Below, piece by piece: positions 59,011 to 64,000 of a stretch of 64,000 nt of DNA. The position numbers were made by a program, and so were the translations under genes. Below the pieces are notes generated by a model that was given only the letters and a program-made list of their open reading frames with translations, did not search any database and was not told the DNA's origin. The DNA is from Candidatus Saccharibacteria bacterium oral taxon 488 (GTDB lineage: Bacteria; Patescibacteriota; Saccharimonadia; Saccharimonadales; Saccharimonadaceae). Location: NCBI GenBank assembly GCA_013100825.1, contig CP040001.1, positions 496,001 through 560,000 on the forward strand. Direction: 5' to 3'. Each line of letters opens with the position of its first letter. Position 1 is the stretch's first letter.

Positions 59011-60174
59011 TTAGCAAATAATCCCGCCACCCAAACATTCCTCGCCGTCATATATTACGGCTGACTGACCTGGGGCGACGGCGCGCTGCGGTTCAGACAG
59101 GGCAATCGTTATTTTCTCGCCATCATTATTATTCACACGTGTAACTTCCGCCTTGATCAATGGCGCTCGGTGTCGCACTCGGATGTGGTAGGTGCCGTCT
59201 TTTGGCGGCTGGTTAATCCAGTGAACGTCAGCCAGTGTCAATCCTTTCCGCCACAAATTATCATCATCAATTGAGCGGGACACGTAAACTTCATTCTTGG
59301 CCATATCTTTGCCGACGACATAGTACGGCAAGCCGCCACCAACATTCAGGCCATGCCGCTGCCCCAGGGTATAGAAAATTGCGCCATCATGCCGGCCGAC
59401 AACCGCGCCCGTTGGCTGGTCGATGATATCGCCAGGGCTCGTCTCGACATATTCTGACAAAAACTCACGAATTCCCACTTGCCCAACAAAGCAAATCCCC
59501 ATCGACTCCTTTTTGCTGGCCGTCCACAAGCCCCGCTCTTTGGCCATCTGGCGCACCTCAGCCTTGGTAAAATCACCCAGCGGAAACATGGTTTTTGCTA
59601 GCGCCTCGGACGTCACGCGGTACAGAAAATAGGTTTGGTCTTTATTGTCATCGTGAGCCCGGAATAGTCGACCCTCGCTCAAACAAGAATCTGCTCTGCG
59701 GGTGGCGCGAGGCGGGGTAGCGCCCGAAAATGTTTTCAGCTCACCCGAAAAATTTTCAGGGGCGGACCGAGCGACAGTACCCGCGGGAGAAAAAGTGCGT
59801 GCATAATGCCCCGTCGCAATATACTCCGCACCCGCTGCCAACGACGCTTCCAAAAATAACTTAAACTTCACCTCTTGATTACACATTACATCAGGGTTTG
59901 GCGTGCGACCCGCTTGGTATTCGCGGATCATATAGTCAACGACATTTTGCTTGTACTCTTTCTGAAAATCAAACACTTGAAAATCAATTCCCAGCCCCAC
60001 TGCCACGCGCTTGGCATCAGCCACATCTTCCGCCCATGGACAGTGCATACCCGGCAAATCCTCTGACCAATTTTTCATATAGACGCCAGTGACGTCGTTA
60101 CCTTGCTCGACCAATAGCGCTGCCGCTACCGACGAATCAACGCCGCCTGACATACCGACGAATACCCGAGCCAT
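59011..60174 (-). CDS. mnmA: tRNA-specific 2-thiouridylase MnmA, with an in-frame insertion
   Basis: A 387-residue enzyme that thiolates U34 of tRNA Lys, Glu and Gln. Seen: the PP-loop GMSGGVDSSVAAALL at the N-terminus, NPDVMCNQEVKF with the first catalytic Cys, GICFVG with the second, and the C-terminal beta barrel (SAVIYDGEECLGGGII). Between TGHYART and FRAHDDNKDQTYFL a stretch of about 40 residues is inserted (PENFSGELKTFSGATPP and flanks) where family members have only a few. The start is inside the stop of the YdcF-like gene (TGATG); a longer upstream frame is rejected. The sulphur donor, a cysteine desulfurase, is in the same operon. Confidence 0.93.
   Translation of the reverse strand: MARVFVGMSGGVDSSVAAALLVEQGNDVTGVYMKNWSEDLPGMHCPWAEDVADAKRVAVGLGIDFQVFDFQKEYKQNVVDYMIREYQAGRTPNPDVMCNQEVKFKLFLEASLAAGAEYIATGHYARTFSPAGTVARSAPENFSGELKTFSGATPPRATRRADSCLSEGRLFRAHDDNKDQTYFLYRVTSEALAKTMFPLGDFTKAEVRQMAKERGLWTASKKESMGICFVGQVGIREFLSEYVETSPGDIIDQPTGAVVGRHDGAIFYTLGQRHGLNVGGGLPYYVVGKDMAKNEVYVSRSIDDDNLWRKGLTLADVHWINQPPKDGTYHIRVRHRAPLIKAEVTRVNNNDGEKITIALSEPQRAVAPGQSAVIYDGEECLGGGIIC
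59698..59784. repeat. Palindrome-rich in-frame insertion within mnmA
   Basis: About 87 bases bounded by inverted GCGGGT (59698-59703) and ACCCGC (59779-59784). Inside are GGCGC/GCGCC (59704-59724), and two similar blocks, CCCGAAAATGTTTTCAG and CCCGAAAAATTTTCAG, side by side (about 59723-59759). The segment encodes the extra loop of MnmA without breaking the frame. I see no second copy in this window. Confidence 0.5.
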
Positions 60175-60770
60175 CAGCGCGACACTCCTAAGGCAAATAA
60201 ACCGATCCGCAGCAATTCGCCGACCGCCAGCCACCAGCCCCACGGTGTCAGCCACCACCATGCACTCCAATGCTTATCCTGCGCCGCCGGATGCGCCCGC
60301 AGTTCAACGTTCGGCAGTTGTGCTGAAAACTCGGCCAGTGCCCGCCGCATGTGATAGCCGCTGGTGACCAGAATGACACGCTTGATGCCACGCTGCGCTA
60401 TGATGTTTGCCACTTCTTGGGCATTCTGCTTGGTGGTTTCTGAACGTTCATCCATCACCAAGGCCGCAGCTGACACACCCGCCGCTTCGGCTTGTTTTCT
60501 CATGGCGGCGGCGTTAGACGGGCCGGATTTATCGGCTGCAGCACCGGACAAGATAATAGTCGGCGCCCAGCCAGCTTGATATAATTTGACTGCCTCAGCC
60601 GTGCGCGCTTCCGTGTCACCGCCGCTGATGACAATGATGGCGCCCGCTTTTTGACATTGCCCCGAGCCCGGGCGTGGACAATCTTTCAAGTCATCCGGCG
60701 ACAAATAATAGCTCAGGCCGACAATGACTGCGATCGCAATTAATACCAAGCCGATTAACCGATGAATCAC
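60174..60770 (-). CDS. YdcF-family (DUF218) membrane-anchored protein
   Basis: A 198-residue protein: an N-terminal membrane helix (about 5-24), a DUF218 domain with GAIIVISGGD (about 43-52), ILSGAAADKSGP and VTSGYHMRRAL near 140, and a Trp-rich second hydrophobic segment (about 165-195). Family members such as SanA or YdcF are linked to envelope barrier function. It overlaps the upstream desulfurase by four bases (ATGA) and mnmA by three (TGATG). Confidence 0.85.
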   Translation of the reverse strand: MIHRLIGLVLIAIAVIVGLSYYLSPDDLKDCPRPGSGQCQKAGAIIVISGGDTEARTAEAVKLYQAGWAPTIILSGAAADKSGPSNAAAMRKQAEAAGVSAAALVMDERSETTKQNAQEVANIIAQRGIKRVILVTSGYHMRRALAEFSAQLPNVELRAHPAAQDKHWSAWWWLTPWGWWLAVGELLRIGLFALGVSR

Positions 60771-61909
60771 TGCATCCTCGCCTTCTCGCGCCGCACCGCC
60801 TCAATAATTAACTCTGCCGCCTGACACACATTAGTCTCATCGTTCAACCGCCCTAACGTCAGCCGCAGACTACCATCAATCACCGCATCACTCAGTCCAA
60901 TCGCCGCCAAAGCGTGTGATTTTGTACCGGCATTAGCCGCACAAGCACTACCCGTCGCCACCAGCACGCCGCGCGCTTCCAGTAAAAACACTAATCGTTC
61001 GGCGTCAACACCAGGAAATGAAATATTGAGAAAATTAACTAGCGATTTTTTCTGATCAGAAGAAATAATCATGTCAGGGAAAGCCTCTAATAGCTTTTTT
61101 ACTAACGTATCACACAGTCCTCGCAGCCGTTTTGCTTCACCGCTTCGACGCTTGGCGGCTAGTTCCAGCGCCGTAGCAAAGCCGACCACACCAGCCACAT
61201 TTTCCGTGCCGCTACGCAGACCCGCCTCCTGCCCGCCGCCAACGATATTTGGCTGTAGCTTGACGCCCGGCCGTATCCATAGCAAACCAACCTGTTTCGG
61301 CCCGTAAACTTTTGCCGCCGATAGCGTCAACAAATCAACCCCCAGCCGCTTAATTTTTATATCCATCAGCGCCGCAGTCTGCGAGGCATCGGTATGAAAC
61401 ATGAGCGGCGTTGATTCGCCATTTTCCTGGCGCCGCACGCGCTCGAGCCTTACAACCTCCGCGATCTCTTCAATGGGCTGAATATACCCGAGTTCATGAT
61501 TCGCCAGCGCGATGCTCATAAAACTAACGTCTGGCGTCAGCAGTTTTTTAACAGCCTGCGGATCGATGCGTCCATTTTTCATCGGTGGGATAAGCCGAAC
61601 GTCCGAGCGCGCTTTTGCAGAATTGACAACCGAGCTATGCTCAATCGCCGAGACTAAACTCACGCCAGATGCCGCGGTAAACGCCAAATTGATAGACTCC
61701 GTGGCGCCAGCCGTCATCACTAACTCATCCGCGCCCACACCCAGCACTCGCGCAATACGCGACTTTGCCTCGCGGTAGTCGCGCTTGACAGTGACCGCTG
61801 GTGCATATGGACTGGACGGATTAAAAAACTTTTCAGAAAAATACGGCTGCATTGCCTCAACCACCAACGGATCCATCGGCGTAGCAGCAGCGTGATCAAG
61901 ATATATCAT
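60767..61909 (-). CDS. Cysteine desulfurase (NifS/IscS family)
   Basis: A 380-residue PLP enzyme that frees sulphur from cysteine for tRNA thiolation and Fe-S clusters. Seen: MIYLDHAAATPMDP at the N-terminus, the PLP-site SAAKVYGPKQVG with Lys (the usual His before it is Ala) and the catalytic Cys in GSACAANAG near residue 320. It is co-transcribed with mnmA, which uses the sulphur. TATAAT stands upstream; an in-frame GTG at 61921 is 7 bp after that box and may be the real, leaderless start, adding four residues. Confidence 0.93.
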   Translation of the reverse strand: MIYLDHAAATPMDPLVVEAMQPYFSEKFFNPSSPYAPAVTVKRDYREAKSRIARVLGVGADELVMTAGATESINLAFTAASGVSLVSAIEHSSVVNSAKARSDVRLIPPMKNGRIDPQAVKKLLTPDVSFMSIALANHELGYIQPIEEIAEVVRLERVRRQENGESTPLMFHTDASQTAALMDIKIKRLGVDLLTLSAAKVYGPKQVGLLWIRPGVKLQPNIVGGGQEAGLRSGTENVAGVVGFATALELAAKRRSGEAKRLRGLCDTLVKKLLEAFPDMIISSDQKKSLVNFLNISFPGVDAERLVFLLEARGVLVATGSACAANAGTKSHALAAIGLSDAVIDGSLRLTLGRLNDETNVCQAAELIIEAVRREKARMQ

Positions 61910-61954
61910 AGAAGATTCCACACATACCATTATACCAAGCAGCCCAGACGGCGA

Positions 61955-62458
61955 CTACACCAGCTGTCCAGTTTTCGGATCACGATTATATAGTTGGCGC
62001 GCCACTCGTTCATGATATTCATTGACTGCCAGCACAAAGTTTTGTAATTCCTGCCCTTCGAGGTAGTTATACTGATAATTAGGCTGAATTTTCAAGATGC
62101 CCTTCGGCTGCACCTCGTAGCGCGTCGTCAGTTCGTGGCGCTTGCCGTCCTTACTCATCACTTCTTCGTGCCAAATCCACGTCGTTTTATCGAGGTTAAA
62201 GAATGTCCGCCGGACAACGTGGTCAGGCTTTTCACCAAAAATCGTTGCCCCAATTTCACTCTCCAGTTGAATCAGTTCGCGCTCAGTTAATTTCTTCAGT
62301 GGCCGGTCCTTACGGGTAAGTCGCAGTAGCGAGCGCGTCGATTTCGGGACTTTTGGCGCCGAGGCGGCGTGAGCCGGCTTTACCGATTGAGATGAGCGTG
62401 AAAGGCGTGTGTTATCCGCCAAGACGAGACCAAGGGCTTTTTTGAGAATCGTTGGCAT
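61955..62458 (-). CDS. Hypothetical protein
   Basis: A 167-residue soluble protein with a basic, Ser- and Ala-rich N-terminal third (about 1-50) and a more ordered rest that includes KKLTERELIQLESEIGA, FFNLDKTTWIWHEE and NYQYNYLEGQELQNF. No family recognised. AAAGGAGG lies seven bases before the ATG, inside the end of the 131-residue gene, so the two are translated together. Confidence 0.65.
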   Translation of the reverse strand: MPTILKKALGLVLADNTRLSRSSQSVKPAHAASAPKVPKSTRSLLRLTRKDRPLKKLTERELIQLESEIGATIFGEKPDHVVRRTFFNLDKTTWIWHEEVMSKDGKRHELTTRYEVQPKGILKIQPNYQYNYLEGQELQNFVLAVNEYHERVARQLYNRDPKTGQLV

Positions 62459-62461
62459 AAA

Positions 62462-62833
62462 TCACCTCCTTTCAGGCTGCTCGTCTATAATATTTCTATA
62501 ATCCTTTGGCATGACGTCAGACGCTCTGAGTGTTCTTGCTGCATCTGTATTATAACCCACTCGATACTCCCCAATGAGCCGACCAATTGCTGTAACAGTT
62601 TGCAAACATTCCTCAACCCAGCTCTCCAGTCTTCGTCGCTCCTCTAGCGATATCTTTGCCGGCTCGGCCGTATCAGCCACCACCTCGGCACTACCGCGCA
62701 CCGCCGCTTCGGATAGACGCGGCGCCACTCGCTGTGATCGCTCTGGGTGTGCTTGCGTCGCCAAATCCAGCGCTTCGGCCCGCGCCTTTTGAATCGACAT
62801 CATTTCTGTGATTGGTCTTGGCTGCTGATTCAT
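62462..62833 (-). CDS. Hypothetical protein
   Basis: A 123-residue soluble, mostly helical protein: a charged N-terminal part, then EERRRLESWVEECLQTVTAI and RLIGEYRVGYNTDAARTL. No family recognised. The frame is open eight codons further upstream, but GGAGAT just before 62833 and the overlap with tatD favour this ATG. It is coupled to the 167-residue gene. Confidence 0.6.
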   Translation of the reverse strand: MNQQPRPITEMMSIQKARAEALDLATQAHPERSQRVAPRLSEAAVRGSAEVVADTAEPAKISLEERRRLESWVEECLQTVTAIGRLIGEYRVGYNTDAARTLRASDVMPKDYRNIIDEQPERR

Positions 62834-62846
62834 TATCTCTCCACGT

Positions 62847-63668
62847 TTACAAGCCAAAAAGCTTTACCGTGTTATCGGTCGCTGCCTTTTCGAGGTCACG
62901 AAGCACTAGCTTGCGCTCCGCCGCCCAATACTTTGCCACCAACTCCACATATTCTGGCTTATTCAGCTTACCACGAAATGGCTTCGGTGTCAAGAACGGC
63001 GCGTCGGTTTCTAGCAATAATCGTTCCAACGGAATGGAGGCGAATAATTCCTGCTGCGCTTGGTCTTTGGTGAACGTGCTAATGCCATTCAGGCCAACAT
63101 ACAACCCGCGCGCAAATCCCTTCTCCAAATTGAGGCACGTATCAGTAAAACTGTGCAGCACGCCGCGCACGCCATGAAAATTATCAAAAATTGGCCAAAA
63201 ATCATCCCACACTGATACTTGGCCAGCTGCACCATCACGAATGTGAAAGCTAACTGGCAAATCATAATCTATTGCCAGCTGCAGCTGCGCCTCCAGTGCC
63301 TGGATCTGCACATCGCGCGGACTGTGGTTGTAATAATAATCAAGCCCAATCTCGCCAATCGCCACAATTGGTGAATCCTCCGCTCTGGCCTTCAGTAGCC
63401 GCTCAACGTCGCCCCAGCCATCTTTGCTGTCGTGCGGATGAACGCCAACTGCCGCCCAAGTATAGTCGCGACTTGCGGCAAACTCCACTGCTTGTCGGCT
63501 GCTGCGCTGGTCGGTACCAACACAAATCATGCCGATACCCGCTGCAATTGACTGCTGGTATAATTCCTCGCGATTGTCCGTGAAAAATTCGGTATCGTGC
63601 AGATGACAATGCGAATCAATCAAGCGCAAATTTGCCGCTATATTACTCTCCGTTACTGGACTTACCAT
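62847..63668 (-). CDS. tatD: TatD-family metal-dependent deoxyribonuclease
   Basis: A 273-residue TIM-barrel hydrolase. Metal-binding motifs are present in order: DSHCHLHD (about 19-26), GEIGLDYY (about 103-110), SFHIRDG (about 139) and LLLETDAPFL near 220. TatD enzymes trim DNA 3' ends and are linked to repair. The start overlaps the metG stop by one base (TAATG), a common pairing in bacteria. Confidence 0.93.
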   Translation of the reverse strand: MVSPVTESNIAANLRLIDSHCHLHDTEFFTDNREELYQQSIAAGIGMICVGTDQRSSRQAVEFAASRDYTWAAVGVHPHDSKDGWGDVERLLKARAEDSPIVAIGEIGLDYYYNHSPRDVQIQALEAQLQLAIDYDLPVSFHIRDGAAGQVSVWDDFWPIFDNFHGVRGVLHSFTDTCLNLEKGFARGLYVGLNGISTFTKDQAQQELFASIPLERLLLETDAPFLTPKPFRGKLNKPEYVELVAKYWAAERKLVLRDLEKAATDNTVKLFGL

Positions 63669-64000
63669 TACTTACCTTGAGTTTCTGCTTTTGGTGCGCG
63701 CGGATCAGGCGTATGGAGATGGAGACGCGGGAACAATGGCGTCAGCTGTGATGGCACGACACCGCTGGCAAACATGTCGTGAATTTTCTCGGCGGTTTGC
63801 GGCATAAATGGACGAAGCATATCAGACACTTGCAGTAATGTTCCGCAAGCATGCGCCAAAATCTCGCCCAAATGTGCTTCCGCCTCTGGATCCTTGGCGC
63901 GCTTTTTGGCAACTTGCCATGGTTGCACGCGCTCAATATATTGATTCAATGAACGGATAATCTGCCAAATCTCATCAATTGCTAGATTAAAGTTCAAAGA
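63668..64000 (-). CDS. metG: Methionyl-tRNA synthetase, C-terminal part
   Basis: The visible 110 residues are the end of the anticodon-binding helical domain: AIDEIWQIIRSLNQYIERVQPW, then MLRPFMPQTAEKIHDMF, ending in a short Pro/Lys tail. The catalytic core lies beyond the right edge. There is no fused EMAP tRNA-binding domain at the C-terminus. It is coupled to tatD by TAATG. Confidence 0.88.
   Translation of the reverse strand, partial: SLNFNLAIDEIWQIIRSLNQYIERVQPWQVAKKRAKDPEAEAHLGEILAHACGTLLQVSDMLRPFMPQTAEKIHDMFASGVVPSQLTPLFPRLHLHTPDPRAPKAETQGK

Noticed and set aside
58823-59038. A 71-codon minus-strand frame with a hydrophobic middle, overlapping the end of mnmA
   Set aside because: It starts inside mnmA in another frame, lacks a ribosome site or -10 box at the right distance and has an odd Cys/Tyr-rich composition.
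1-64000. UGA recoded as glycine, as in some candidate-phyla bacteria
   Set aside because: Well-known genes (for example trmD, the ABC exporter and pheT operon genes) either end properly at TGA or show no internal TGA, so the standard bacterial code fits.

Overview
The window reads as chromosomal DNA from a candidate-phyla-radiation bacterium, most likely a Saccharibacterium (TM7). This is inference from gene content, not a database match. Supporting signs are an alanyl-tRNA synthetase lacking its C-terminal domain, a PilM/FtsA-like actin ATPase beside a baseplate-J-like membrane protein, dense one-base start/stop overlaps, standard use of TGA as stop, secreted glycan-active enzymes and a surface protein with an LPXTG-like tail, with no amino-acid biosynthesis genes. 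Most of the sequence is ordinary housekeeping DNA; the accessory material lies in short pockets.

Layout. 1-4.2 kb: rarA (cut by the left edge), a membrane protein, ddl, an SPFH protein and an alpha/beta hydrolase. 4.2-10.3 kb: a gene-poor patch with a DUF4342 protein, a second hydrolase, tRNA-Gly(CCC), a secreted GH16 enzyme, tRNA-Phe, tRNA-Gly(GCC), a GH13 alpha-glucosidase and a lone HsdR-N domain protein. 10.3-16.6 kb: a decayed tandem-domain locus, then rsmD, a PLC/P1-nuclease-like gene, recG, a HAD phosphatase and tyrS, all leftward. 16.7-26.3 kb: PBP1A facing a leftward stress/repair operon (nusA, clpC, a HEXXH membrane protein, radA, PIN-TRAM). 26.3-36.5 kb: a small membrane-protein gene with a structured leader, gapdh, rel, a strongly folded intergenic region, ppa, trxB, FKBP, an ABC exporter and pheT. 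36.5-41.9 kb: an accessory island between pheT and pheS (SLOG, HIT, small orphans, a frameshifted gene, CYTH, a two-gene orphan module). 41.9-48.1 kb: aquaporin, rmuC, membrane proteins, PAP2, tRNA-Gln(CTG), a ParB-like gene and trmD. 48.2-53.1 kb: khpA, mltG, ruvX, the baseplate-J-like protein and FtsA/PilM. 53.1-64 kb: an orphan, alaS, a BspA-like surface protein, rpsP, a frameshifted kinase-like gene, mnmA, a YdcF protein, a cysteine desulfurase, two orphans, tatD and the 3' end of metG.

Expression. About sixteen genes have a TATAAT-like -10 box ending 6-8 bp (nearly always 6 or 7) before the start codon and no ribosome binding site between, which predicts leaderless mRNAs. The other first genes have ordinary Shine-Dalgarno leaders, and operon-internal genes use TAATG, TGATG or ATGA overlaps. 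Two loci, at about 26.5 and 37.7 kb, break this pattern: they share an almost identical tandem-TTGACA promoter followed by leaders of about 105-120 nt full of hairpins, each ending in a small orphan gene.

Most interesting items: the leaderless start geometry; a tRNA-Gly(GCC) in which the near-universal G19:C56 pair is replaced by U19:A56; the twin structured-leader loci; the multi-hairpin region at 29.74-29.96 kb; a palindrome-rich in-frame insertion inside mnmA; and the island that splits pheS from pheT.
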